DNA of 64,000 nt from Monodelphis domestica (Eukaryota > Chordata > Mammalia > Didelphimorphia > Didelphidae), in NCBI RefSeq assembly GCF_027887165.1, contig NC_077230.1, positions 259,226,976 to 259,290,975 on the forward strand, given 5' to 3'. The notes under the pieces were generated by a model. That model saw only the letters and a program-made list of their open reading frames with translations. It was not told where the DNA came from and made no database searches. The stretch's first letter is position 1, and each line of letters begins with the position of its first letter. The position numbers and the translations under genes are program-made. Below, one piece after another: positions 27,941 to 39,433 of the stretch.

Positions 27941-28374
27941 AGAATTAAAATAAAAGGAAATCTGACATCTATTCTTTCTTTTCATTCATCCATATTTGGC
28001 CTATTTTATCAGTCATCATTCTTAATGTGTGATTCATTATGACCCAAGAGAAAAGAAGAAAACAAAAACAGAGCTAACTCATGGTAGAGCTCATTAGTCA
28101 CTGCAGTAGAATCAGAGGAGAATGGGATATTATTTTAGAAAAAAATATTCTTCACATTTAAGCACTCTGTAAATGGTCCCATTAGTGCAAGTATTCGAGG
28201 CAAATGGAATATTTATCTTTGCTCCACATAGCAATCCACAATAAAAAGAAAAGTGCTGTGAAGGCAATTAAAAAGATAGAGACAGCAAGGCATTGGTTCC
28301 ATTCTCTTCAACTCTGTGTGGATTTTAAATAGCCTAAAGAAATAACAGATAGAAGGAAGGAGTCAGAATGGAGA
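27941..28374. other. Intergenic, nothing recognised
   Basis: AT-rich, no supportable open frame or repeat. Confidence 0.5.
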
Positions 28375-28665
28375 GAACCAAAGATTTTGAAAAGATCATA
28401 AAGGCCATTTATTCCAACGGAGGAAGCCTTCAATTACATCTCCTCCAGAAGCAAAACACAATAATAAAATTCATATAATTTTTATACATATATTTATTTT
28501 CTTCTGAAAGCCAGAAGTAGAAGATTATATAGAGATCATCTATCTCCAACCCCTTCATTCTATAGATGAGGGAGCTGATATTCATCAAAATGAAGAAATT
28601 TACTTAAGATTAAACAAGTAGTGTTTTGTAGATCTAGGAATTCTTACTGTGTTCCTTAACTCAAA
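28375..28665 (+). repeat. MIR-related SINE remnants
   Basis: 28,380-28,440 (GATTTTGAAAAGATCATAAAGG) and 28,510-28,660 (GATCATCTATCTCCAACCCC, TTCTATAGATGAGGGAGCTG, TTAAACAAGTAGTGTTTTG) follow the MIR-related SINE core; possibly two overlapping copies. An AT palindromic patch at 28,680-28,740 follows. Confidence 0.55.
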
Positions 28666-29129
28666 ATTTAGCATTAGATCTAATATAATATACTGTTATA
28701 TTATATATATTATATATGCTAATATAATATACTTTTAATTTATGCAAATAATTTGTAAATATTAGCACCAAAAGGAGAGGAACAGAAATAGGTGATATAC
28801 CTCTGATTTCAGTAGCATAGTCAAATTCCAGCCAGAATCATGGAAACTCCCTCTACTAATCAAAATTGGCATCTTATCTGAATCTCATAATCTTAAAGAG
28901 CTACCTAAAGAATTGAAAGATTATGACTGATCCTGAATCCCAAAACTAGCATGTGTCAATAGGCCTTGAATTCAGGACATGTTGACTGTAAGGCTCATTC
29001 TCTCTCAGGCTTAGTGGACTCCTATTCTGTAACCATGATTCCATGTCCAAAAAACAGATATTTGAATTTTGCTGATGATGATTTTGGTACTATTTCCAGT
29101 CTAAAACCCACAGAATCAGTTGTTTTTGG

Positions 29130-30080
29130 CTTATTTTTTAAATTATTTAAAATATTTTATTCCAAATATTTATAAAACCAAATGAAACAGTAATTTCTAT
29201 ATACAAAGAAAAAATAAAACGGCACACAAATAAAGTCACAAATCTCCTAAATGTTTAGCTTACTTTTCATCACATCTACATAAAAAATCCTGTCCACTAA
29301 TGTCCAGGCTCCTTGCAAACTTCCCCATATGACAAAAGATATTGTAAAGGCAGCCAATCTGAAAAAATAAATTAGTCTTTCATATTTTACCTTTTCATTC
29401 ATTTCCTGGAGGTAATATTCACAGTTTATTTTTCCAAGATCAAGTCTGTAAATGTGTATATTTTTCTCCTGGTTCTACTGATTTCAGTGTTCATTATCTG
29501 GTGTAGTCCTTTCCAAGGTTTTTTTAATCAGTCAGTTTGTCATTTCTTAAGGCACAATAGTATTCCATCACAATCATAAACCACAATTTGTTTAGCCATT
29601 CCCCAATTGATGGGCATCTCCTCAGTTTCCATCTTTTTGCCACCACTAAAAGAGCTGCTACAAATATTATAGAACATAATGGATTATTATCCTTTTTACC
29701 TGAACTCCTTTGGACATACATAGTTTTATAACTCTCTGGGTGTAATTTCAATTTGCTGTAAAAAATAGTTGCATCAATTCACAACTCCACCGACAGTGTA
29801 TTAGTATATATCCCCTGAAGCATTTATCACATAGCCCTTTTGTCATTTTTCACCAGTCTCATAGATGTGAGGAGCTATCTCAGAAGTGTTTTGTTTTGTA
29901 TTTCTATAATCAACAGTCATTTAGAGCACTTTTTCATGTATATACATACATATTGGTTTGTTCATCCAAAAATTATATATTTTGCTCAATTGTCAATTCG
30001 GAGATGACTTTTTTTTTTGTAAATTTGACAAAGTTCTCTCTATAAATTAGATATGTGTTCATTGTTATTCTTGAGAACAG
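29130..30080 (-). mobile_element. Old L1 3' end (3' UTR plus ORF2 C-terminus)
   Basis: Minus-strand frame 29,751-29,524 contains CPSIGEWLNKLW and MEYYCALRNDK, the C-terminal ORF2p segment also seen at 35,000 and 55,600. Upstream coding similarity continues to about 30,080 with stops and frameshifts. 29,130-29,520 corresponds to the 3' UTR. Clearly older than the L1 at 34.6 kb. 5'-truncated. Confidence 0.82.
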
Positions 30081-31399
30081 TAATAATTACTTTTAGATTT
30101 GTGACCATATTTTGACCTCACAAAAGTGCTGTGGAAGGTAAGGAAAACATTAATCCACAAAAATGAAGCAAATAGAATAATATTTGCAAATCTAAATATA
30201 TGTAAATTAGAAAATATTTGAAAGATGCTGAATACCTGGTCTATAGTAGATGTTTAATGAATGTTCCTTCTCTTTACTTTCCCTAAATGGTTTCTTTAAA
30301 ATTAAAGAATTCATTAGTGAGAGAGAAGAGATGAAAATCCAAGTGTCCTCACACTATACCTAGTAATGGTTTTCTAGACATCTCTCACATGTACCCAGAA
30401 CAATAAACTGGTCCTCAAATTATAGTCACAAAACTAATGTAGGCCTCATATTTTATAACACATAGAACAGACCTGGGATCAATTTTAGAGTTTCTTAATT
30501 CAAAATGCTTTTCTTTTCTAACCACACAGCTGAAGTACCAAGATAATGTGATGAAACTGAAATCAAAGACATTCTTTACTAATAAAAAGTGTTCTAGAAT
30601 AGTTCAATCATTCCAAGCCAATTTTATGATAGAATGAATTTATTTTTGGTACTGAAGATCTCCTAATTAGGTCTAGCCCTCAGGCTTGTGGCAAGTTGTC
30701 AATATGGATTTTGGTGTTGAGGGTCGAGGGGTTCCTTGTAGTCCTGGCCTATGGGAAATCCAGCTAATAACTGCTGAATTTCAGAAAAGTTACCAAAAGC
30801 TTCTTCCAGCCTTTGGCAGGCAATTAATAAGAAGGGAACTAGTATAAAACAAGCATTTTTTTAAATAACATGCTAGCAATGAAAACTGTGGGTGTTTTTT
30901 CAAGGAACATATCTCTAAAATATCTATATATTTTTTAAAAGAGGGAATACCTTTTCATAAAACTTCTGTTGTAATTATTAAAATTATTTTAATATACAAT
31001 TTATAAATTAAAATATTTTTAATAAATGTTTTTAATCTAAAGTGAAAAAATAATTTTAAAAAACAAGCATTATGTCATCATTTTGACAATTATTATTCTT
31101 TTCATAGTTTTTCATGCATCATCATCTCTGGAAAATTGAGACTGCCTTTTTCTTCATATTAGCAAGAAAACAGGTGGAAGGAACTATTATGTTTTTCATA
31201 TATTATTCTAAACGTATTCAGTTACCTCCTTGATATATATTTACATATGTGGGGATTATCAGTCTGAGACACTGGTGCCTTATTCCTCTATAACTTTGGG
31301 ATTTATTATCCATATATTTGGAGAAAATATGCCCTCCCATTGCTCTCCAAGCTTCTTGTGGTCTTGTCAACTTAATGAACTCAATCTCATTATGTAATT
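30081..31399. other. Intergenic, AT-rich
   Basis: No gene supported. 30,655-30,760 is a locally GC-richer patch of unknown nature. Confidence 0.5.
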
Positions 31400-31520
31400 G
31401 CTATATGTGTTATCTCCTTCAGAAAGATTGTGAACTCATTGAGATCAGGGACAGTTTCAGTCTTCAATTTATATCTGAATCTTTGAAAAGTGCTTCACAA
31501 ATTGTAAGCATAAAATAAAT
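31400..31520 (+). repeat. L2 LINE 3' end
   Basis: ATTGTGAACTCATTGAGATCAGGGACAG-type start and a closing AAGCATAAAATAAATC fit the L2 3' end, with moderate divergence. Confidence 0.55.
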
Positions 31521-31586
31521 CTTTTTCTATCTACTTTTCTATCCACTTCCATTTCTATCTACTTCCATTTCTATCTACTTCCATAG
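31521..31586. repeat. Tandem 16-bp minisatellite
   Basis: About four units of TTTCTATCTACTTCCA, the first two imperfect, directly after the L2 tail. Confidence 0.8.
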
Positions 31587-32210
31587 ACACCATTCTTAGA
31601 CTCATAGGAAGAATCAATTCCTTGCTTCAATATTCAATGACAGTTTTTGTTGTCTGTTTTTGTCATTCTTGGTTTTCAATCTATTTTGATTTCATAGACA
31701 TTTTGAAAGAAAATATTGTCATTCATTGAGCATTCTAAACAATGAGCAATTTACAAAGATGGATATAAAATGACATAATATATGCAAGATACTTTGAAAA
31801 TTTCAAAATGGCATGTAATTGTCAGGTATTGTTGCTAGTTATTATAGTGTGTGGCTTCTCTTTCCTTATAGAATTTAAATAGAAAGTGAAACAAAAATTT
31901 TATACAAATAAATACAACTAGTGACAGAATACAAAGATTAATGGGATGGAGAGCAGGAGAGAAAGCAGTAAAAAGTGATTAGATCAATGAAGGAGGGATT
32001 GGTCCTGAGTAAAAGAATCAAGGAAGGTCTCCAGAAGGAAATGACATTTGAATTGGAGCTCTATATGTAGTATTTTTAAGGTATTGTGTCCGTATTATGG
32101 GAGGAAACATGATAACATTATGGAAGGAGGAAATGCTGCAAGCACCATGCAAGCAGATGAAATATTTGGTGGAAGCTAACTGATCTAACTTGAATGTTAC
32201 AAAAGGTATA

Positions 32211-32747
32211 TGAAGGAGAATTTTTTTTTAATTTTTTAAAATAATTTTTATTTGATCATTTCCAAGCATTATTCATTAGAGACAAAGATCATTTTCTCCA
32301 CCCCCCCCATAGCTGACGTGTAATTCCACTGGGTTCCACATGTGTTCCTGATTTGAACCCATTTCCATGTTGTTGGTATTTGCACTAGAGTGTTCATTTA
32401 GAGTCTCTCCTCAGTCATATTCCCTCAGCCCCTGTAGTCAGGCAGTTGCTTTTCATGGGTGTTTTTACTCCCACAGTTTATCCTCTGCTTGTGGATAGTG
32501 TTTTTTAGATCCCTGCAAGTTGTTCAGTGACATTGCATTGACCCTAATGGAGAAGTCCATTACCTTCGATTGTACCAGAGTGTATCAGTCTCTGTGTATA
32601 ATGATTTCCTGGTTCTGCTCCTTCTGCTCTGCATCACTTCCTGGAGGTTGTTCCAGTCTCCATGGAATTCCTCCACTTTATTATTCCTTTTAGCACAATA
32701 ATATTCCATCACCAACATATACCACAATTTGTTGAAGGAGAATTTTT
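32211..32747 (-). mobile_element. Short 5'-truncated young L1 with TSDs
   Basis: About 507 bp of the same L1 subfamily as at 34.6 kb: poly(A) tail (T run at 32,221), 3' UTR, and the last codons of ORF2 up to the MEYYCAKRNNK-like segment. TSD TGAAGGAGAATTTTT is exact at 32,211-32,225 and 32,733-32,747. The 3' UTR shares the GTAGTCAGGCAGTTGCTTTTC segment that is missing from the copy at 55.2 kb. Confidence 0.92.
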
Positions 32748-33184
32748 AAAAATGAAATTATGAAAGAACCTGAATTCAGTGAAATAATTTTACACTTCAT
32801 TTTGTAAGTCATGGGAAAACTTCAAAAAATTTTTTTCTGTTGGAGAAGTGATGTGATTTGAGTTATATTTTGAAGAGTCAATCTGATATTTTCTGGAATT
32901 CTTTTTTGAGGGAGAAGAGTCTAGAGGCATCAAGAAAGAAAGCTATTGAGATAAAAGGGGAAAGTGTTTGATATATGGTAGAGAGATCAGATATAGAAAA
33001 TAGAGGAAAAAGTTGAGATACTTTGAAGAAGGAATTAACAGGAGTTGTTGACCAAATCATTTGGACAATGCTAGGAAAGGAGAAAACTGAGTGACTTGAT
33101 AAAAAGGTTAATGTTATGGACAAAAAAAAATAAGATCAAAGTAACAAATCTGGGGAAGGGAAGGGTGAATATATATATTTCAGT

Positions 33185-33760
33185 TTTTGTATTCATCTTT
33201 ACATATATAGTAATAGTCTCTCAGTAACCGAGGATGATGATTGTCTTTGTGCGTTTTCATCTATGGTGTATAGATGAGTGTGCACAAAGACATTTGTGCG
33301 TGAAGGAGATTTAAGTGGAAAAGTGGATGCACAGAGACAGTTCCACTCTCTCGGCGTTGGAAGCCTGGGTCCAGTGGCAGTCGTTACACCTGGAGACTTC
33401 CTCAGCTGCATTGGATGGCCATGTTATCCTTTGTGCTCCAACATGCCCTAAGCACTCCACAATGCCTTGCTGCGTTGCCATCTCAGCCATTGAACCTTCT
33501 CATTGGTTTCTTCCATCTGTTCTGCAGAAGTAGTCTTCACATGCTGGGTGAGCAAAGCCCTGGTTCACCAGGGGTCGACGACTACCCGATGGCTACCCTC
33601 ACAAGGTTTAGCTGGCCTGTCGAAGCCATTGCCCGGGGTGTGGCTGCTGCCGCATGCTAGCAGCTACTGAGAGCCACAAGTTAGAGCTGGGTGTCAGGTG
33701 AGGGTCAGAGGCTGGAGAGCTGCCCTAGGAGGGCATGACAAGCCCTCCATACTAAAGATA
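33185..33760. repeat. GC-rich interspersed repeat, unclassified
   Basis: A compositional island in AT-rich DNA, with several CpGs and sharp edges. It has segments such as GGATGATGATTGTCTTTGTGC, CCCTAAGCACTCCACAATGCC, GGTCGACGACTACCCGATGG and CTAGCAGCTACTGAGAGCC. I recall similar sequence as a dispersed repeat but cannot name its family. No A/B boxes, TIRs or TSDs evident. Open frames inside (33,199-33,411 minus; 33,315-33,660 plus) look incidental. Confidence 0.5.
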
Positions 33761-34206
33761 TTACTCCTCCCTAAGCACCCCCATACACCCATAAATACAT
33801 ATGTATTTATGTACATATATGCATATTAATTCTACCACATCATCCTTGTCTTTTACTTCTGCTCTACTGAAAAATATGCAACATCAAAAAACAAATGAAG
33901 AACTTCATGGTAAAGAATATACTACATAGGGCCAGCCTGGCAAAAAAAAAATACTCAAATTATATACAATATAAAAATTGGATCATCATTACTCTTTGGG
34001 TTTAAAAATTCCATCAAATATCCTGAATCATTTAGTATTTATTATATTACATTTTCTATGCCTGTTAAACATTTTTTCTTGTAATTTTCCTTCAGAATTT
34101 TTAGTTTTTCAATATGATTAGATTTTTTCTGTTACTTGTAAACTTCTAGGACTAAATCATCATCTTTTCTTTTATCAGAAATATTTGCACCAAAATATAC
34201 TTAAAA
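33761..34206. other. Intergenic, AT-rich
   Basis: No gene; nothing recognised apart from a short ATATGTATTTATG-type patch at 33,795. Confidence 0.5.
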
Positions 34207-34217
34207 AATAATAAAGG

Positions 34218-34421
34218 GGGGGCAGCTGGGTAGCTCAGTGGATTGAGAACCAGATCTAGAGACAGGAGGTCCTAGGTTCAAATCTGACCTCAGACACTTC
34301 CCAGCTGTGTGACCCTGGGCAAGTCACTTGACCCCATTGCCTAGCCCTTACCACTCTTCTGCCTTGGAGGCAATACACAGTATTGATTCCAAGACAGAAG
34401 GGAAGGGTTTAAATAAATAAT
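34218..34421 (+). repeat. tRNA-derived marsupial SINE with TSDs
   Basis: Pol III internal promoter visible: A-box-like TAGCTCAGTGGATTGAG and B-box-like GGTTCAAATCTG, then CAGCTGTGTGACCCTGGGCA and an A/T-rich AAT tail. TSD AATAATAAAGG at 34,207-34,217 and 34,422-34,432. Head intact and little divergence from the copy at 44,041, so relatively young. Confidence 0.9.
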
Positions 34422-34561
34422 AATAATAAAGGACCACTTCAACATCTAGAAAACCTTCAATTTCAGCATTTCAACTGACTTTATTAAATTCTGAAATCTA
34501 TCTTTTATCTATTAAAGTATCCCCTCTCACTTTATTTCCTAGTATTGCATAAACTATTATA

Positions 34562-34578
34562 CAAGTGTTGTACTTTTT
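34562..34578. repeat. L1 target-site duplication (3' side)
   Basis: CAAGTGTTGTACTTTTT, exact partner at 40,978-40,994. Confidence 0.95.
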
Positions 34579-34939
34579 TTTTAATTTTAGTATTATTTTA
34601 TTTGGTCATTTTCATACATTATTAACTGGAAACAAAGATCGTTTTCTTTTCCTCCCCTCCCCTCCCCCCCCGCCTTTCCCTCTCCCATAGCCGACGCATG
34701 ATTCCACTGGTTATCACATGTGTTCTTGACTCGAACCCATTTCCCTGTTGTTGGAGTTTGCATTATAGTGTTCATTTAGAGTCTCTCCTCAGTCTTATCT
34801 CCTCCAACCCTGTAGTCAAGCAGTTGCTTTTCAGCGGTGTTTTTACTCCCACAGTTTATCCTCTGCTTGTGGGTAGTATTTTTTTTTTAGATCCCTGCAG
34901 ATTGTTCAGGGATTGCATTGATACTAATGGAGAAGTCCA
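34579..34939 (-). other. L1 3' UTR and poly(A) tail
   Basis: Follows the ORF2 stop (TAG complement at 34,940). Contains a C-run on the plus strand at 34,660 (a G-rich tract on the L1 sense strand), as in many L1 3' UTRs, and the GTAGTCAAGCAGTTGCTTTTC segment deleted from the copy at 55.2 kb. Confidence 0.85.
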
Positions 34940-37900
34940 TCACCTTGGATTGTACCACAATGTATCAGTCTCTGTGTACAATGTTTTCCTGGTTCTGCTC
35001 CTCTCGCTCTGCATTACTTCCTGGAGGTTGTTCCAGTCTCCATGGAATTCCTCCACTTTATTATTCCTTTTAGCACAATAGTATTCCATCACCAACATAT
35101 ACCACAATTTGTTCAGCCATTCCCCAATTGATGGGCATCCCCTCATTTTCCAATTTTTGGCCACCACAAAGAGCTCAGCTATGAATATTTTTGTACAAGT
35201 CTTTGTGTCCATTATCTCTTTGGGGTACAAGCCCAGCAGTGCTATGGCTGGATCAAAGGGCAGACAGTCTTTTATCGCCCTTTGGACATAGTTCCATATT
35301 GCCCTCCAGAATGGTTGGATCAACTCACAACTCCACCAGCCATGAATTAATGTCCCCACTTTGCCACATCCCCTCCAGCATTCATTACTTTGCATAGCTG
35401 TCATGTTAGCCAATCTGCTAGGTGTGAGATGATACCTCAGAGTTGTTTTGATTTGCATCTCTCTGATTATAAGAGATGTAGAGCACTTTTTCATGTGCTT
35501 ATTAATAGTTTTGATTTCTTTGGCTGAGAATTGCCTGTTCATGTCCCTTGCCCATTTGTCAATTGGAGAATGGCTTGATTTTTTGTACAATTGATTTAGT
35601 TCTTTATAAATTTTGGTAATTAAACCCTTGTCAGAGGTTTTTATGAAGATTGTTTCCCAATTTGTTGCTACCCTTCTGATTTTGGTTACATTGGTTTTGT
35701 TTGTACAAAAACTTTTTAATTTGATGTAATCCAGATTATTTATTTTGCATTTTGTAATTCTTTCTAATTCTTGCTTGGTTTTGAAGTATTTCCCTTCCCA
35801 AAGGTCTGACATGTATACTATTCTGTGTTCGCCTAATTTTCTTATAGTTTCCTTCTTTATGTTCAAGTCATTCATCCATTTTGAATTTATCTTGGTGTAG
35901 GGTGTGAGGTGTTGATCTAAGCCTAATCTTTCCCACACTGTCCTCCAATTTTCCCAACAGTTTTTATGAAATAGTGGATTTTTGTCCCAAAAGCTGGGAT
36001 CTTTGGGTTTGTCATATACTGTCTTGCTGAGGTTGCTTGCCCCCAGTCTATTCCACTGATCCTCCTTTCTGTCTCTTAGCCAGTACCAAATTGTTTTGAT
36101 GACCGCTGCTTTATAATATAGTCTGAGATCTGGGACTGCAAGACCTCCTTCCTTTGTATTTTTTTTTCATTAATTCCCTGGATATCCTTGATCTTTTGTT
36201 CTTCCAAATGAACTTTGTTATGTTTTTTTCTAAATCAGTAAAAAAAATTTTTGGAAGTTCCATGGGTATGGCACTAAATAGATAGATGAGTTTGGGTAGG
36301 ATGGTCATTTTTATTATATTGGCTCGTCCTACCCATGAGCAGTTAATGTTCTTCCAATTGTTCAAGTCTAGTTTTAGTTGTGTGGAAAGTGTTTTGTAGT
36401 TGTGTTCATATAGATCCTGTGTTTGTCTCGGGAGATAGATTCCTAAGTATTTTATTTTGTCTTGGGTAATTTTGAATGGGATTTCTCTTTCTAGTTCTTG
36501 CTGCTGAGCTGCGTTGGAATTATATAGAAATGCTGATGACTTATGTGGGTTTATTTTGTATCCTGCAACTTTGCTAAAGTTGTTGATTATTTCAATTAGC
36601 TTTTTGGTTGAGTCTCTAGGATTCTTTAAGTAGACCATCATGTCATCTGCAAAGAGTGATAATTTGGTCTCCTCCTTGCCTATTTTGATGCCTTCAATTT
36701 CTTTTTCTTCTCTAATTGCTACTGCTAGTGTTTCTAATACAATGTCAAATAATAGAGGTGATAATGGGCATCCTTGTTTCACTCCTGATCTTAATGGGAA
36801 TGGATTTAGTTTATCCCCATTGCAGATGATATTAGCTGATGGTTTTAGATATATACTGTTTATTATTTTTAGGAATGACCCTTCTATTCCTATGCTTTCT
36901 AGTGTTTTTAGTAGGAATGGGTGTTGTATTTTATCAAAGGCTTTTTCTGCATCTATTGAGATAATCATGTGATTCTTGTTGGTTTGCTTGTTGATGTGGT
37001 CAATTATGTGGATAGTTTTCCTAATGTTGAACCAGCCCTGTATCCCTGGTATGAATCCTACTTGATCATGGTGGATGACCCTTCTAATCACTTACTGGAG
37101 TCTTTTTGCTAGTATCCTATTTAAGATTTTTGCATCTATATTCATTAGGGAGATTGGCCTATAGTTTTCTTTCTCTGTTTTTGGCCTGCCTGGCTTTGGA
37201 ATTAGTACCATGCTTGTGTCATAAAAGGAGTTTGGTAGGACTCCCTCTTTGCTTATTATGTCAAATAGTTTGTATAATATTGGGGTTAACTGTTCTCTGA
37301 ATGTTTGGTAGAATTCACTGGTGAATCCATCAGGCCCTGGGGATTTTTTCTTAGGCAGTTCTTTGATGGCTTGATGGATTTCAATTTCTGATATGGGATT
37401 ATTTAAGAAAACTATTTCTTCTTCTGTTAGTCTAGGCAATTTATATTTTTGTAAATATTCATCCATAGCACCTAGGTTGGTATATTTATTGCCATATAGT
37501 TGGGCAAAGTAGTTTTTAATGATTGCCTTAATTTCCTCTTCATTTGAGGTGAGATCCCCCTTTTCATCCTTGATGCTATTAATTTGCCTTTCTTCTTTCC
37601 TTTTTTTAATTAAATTAACCAGTACTTTGTCTATTTTGTCTGTTTTTTCAAAGTACCAGCTTCTAGTCTTGTTTATTAGCTCAATAGTTCTGTCACTTTC
37701 TATTTTATTAATTTCTCCCTTAATTTTTAGGATCTCTAGTATGGTTTTCTTCTGGGGGTTTTTAATTTGTTCATTCTCAAGTTTTTTTATTTGCATTTCC
37801 AATTCCTTGGTCTCTGTCCTCCCTAATTTGTTAATATATGCACTCAGGGATATGAATTTTCCTCTAAGTACTGCCTTGGCTGCATCCCATAAGGTTTGAA

Positions 37901-38747
37901 AGGATGTTTCGCCGTTGTCATTTTCTTGAACGAAATTGTTAATTGTTTCTATGATTTCTTCTCTAACTATCCGATTTTGGAGTATCATGTTATTTAATTT
38001 CCAATTAATTTTTGATTTGGGTCTCCATGTACCCTTGCCGATCAATATTTTAATTGCCTTGTGATCTGAAAAGGCTGCAGTTAATATTTCTGCTTTTCTG
38101 CATTTAAGTGCCATGTTTCTATGACCTAGTGTATGATCTATTTTTGTGAATGTGCCATGTGGTGCTGAAAAGAAGGTGTATTCTTTTTTGTCCTTATTTA
38201 TTTTTCTCCATATGTCTATTAATTCTAATTTTTCTAAGATTTCATTCACCTCTTTTACCTCTTTCTTATTTATTTTTTGATTTGATTTATCTAAATTTGA
38301 TAGTGGTTGGTTCAAGTCTCCCACTAATATGGTTTTACTGTCTAATTCCTCCTTCAATTCTCCTAGTTTCTCTATTAAAAATTTGGATGCTATACCATTT
38401 GGTGCATACATGTTGATTAGTGATATTTCCTCATTGTCTATACTTCCTTTTAGCAGAATATATTTACCTTCCCTGTCCCTTTTGATCAGGTCTATTTGTA
38501 CTTTGGCTTTGTCAGATATCATGATTGCAACTCCTGCCTTCTTTCTATCGGTTGAGGCCCAAAAGGTCTTACTCCAACCTTTAATTCTAACCTTGTGAGT
38601 GTCAACCCGTCTCATATGTGTTTCTTGAAGACAACATATGGTAGGGTTTTGTGTTCTAATCCAATCTGCTATTTGTCTGCGTTTTATGGGTGAGTTCATC
38701 CCATTCACGTTCAAAGTTATGATTGTTATTTGTGGATTCGCTGGCAT
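34940..38747 (-). pseudogene. L1 ORF2p: endonuclease, reverse transcriptase, Cys-rich C-terminus
   Basis: Encodes the L1 replicase that nicks target DNA and reverse-transcribes L1 RNA in place. 38,747-37,095: N-terminal APE-like endonuclease ([33 protein letters not shown]) and the start of the RT domain ([27 protein letters not shown]). An in-frame TAA (37,092-37,094) replaces a glutamine codon after AKRLQ. The frame continues 37,091-36,111 with [34 protein letters not shown] and the catalytic LFADDMM. A homopolymer of nine A (minus strand, about 36,160-36,168) shifts the frame; the sister copy has seven. The last part, 35,938-34,940, has the C-X3-C-X7-H-X4-C motif (CWRGCGKVGTLIHGWWSC) and CPSIGEWLNKLW. 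Total span is about 1,269 codons, a normal ORF2p size. Confidence 0.95.
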
Positions 38748-39433
38748 TTTGATGTCTTCCCCTAGTTCTGACCTTTCTTCTTTAGCTTTCTCCTTTTGAA
38801 CCAGTGATTTACTTTAGGTCAGTCCCCCTAGTCCCCTCCCTTGAGATGCTTCCCTTTCTAGCCCCTCCCTTTTTATGCTCCCTTCCCCTCCCCCCTCTCC
38901 TTCCCTCCCTTTTTGTACTCCCTCCCCCCTACCCCTCCTTAATTTTCCTTTCTTTCTTGCCCTAATGGATAAGATAGAATTCAGGATCCCACTGGATCTA
39001 GATGTTCTTCCCTCTCAGATTTGATTTCACTGAGAGTAAGGTTTAAGTAATTCCACTTCACGCTCTCTTCCTCTCCTTCTCATATGAGAGTTCTTCCCAT
39101 CCCCTTCCCATGTGTATCTTTATATGGGAAAGTTTATTCTATTGATTCCCCCCCTATTTCTTGAAGTTAATCTTAGTATTATCACGGTTCCCCCCTCCCT
39201 TTTCCTTTTTTTGCCCCAACTTTCCCCAAATCTTCTTAATTCCCCAATCTTTCCCTATGCATGTTTCTTCTAACTACTCTTATGATGATACAATTTATGA
39301 GAGTTACACAAAACATTTTCCCCACATATTAATATATATAATTAGATGTAAATGTAGTCCTTATAGAAGAGAGTTTGACTTAAAGAGAAAGATAAGATTT
39401 ATCTCCTTTTCCCTTTCTTTCATATTTACCTTT
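38748..39433 (-). other. Long L1 inter-ORF spacer, purine-rich on the sense strand
   Basis: 686 nt between the ORF1 stop and ORF2 start. No open frame on the L1 strand. 38,820-38,960 and 39,180-39,260 are almost pure pyrimidine on the plus strand, i.e. polypurine in L1 RNA. Human L1 has only about 63 nt here. Related spacers are recognisable at 57,660-58,140, 63,320-63,620 and, in HAL1 context, at 45,960-46,440. Confidence 0.85.

Noticed and set aside
33199-33660. Open frames of 70-81 codons in the GC-rich block
   Set aside because: High GC lowers stop frequency; several overlapping frames on both strands are open and none has a motif.
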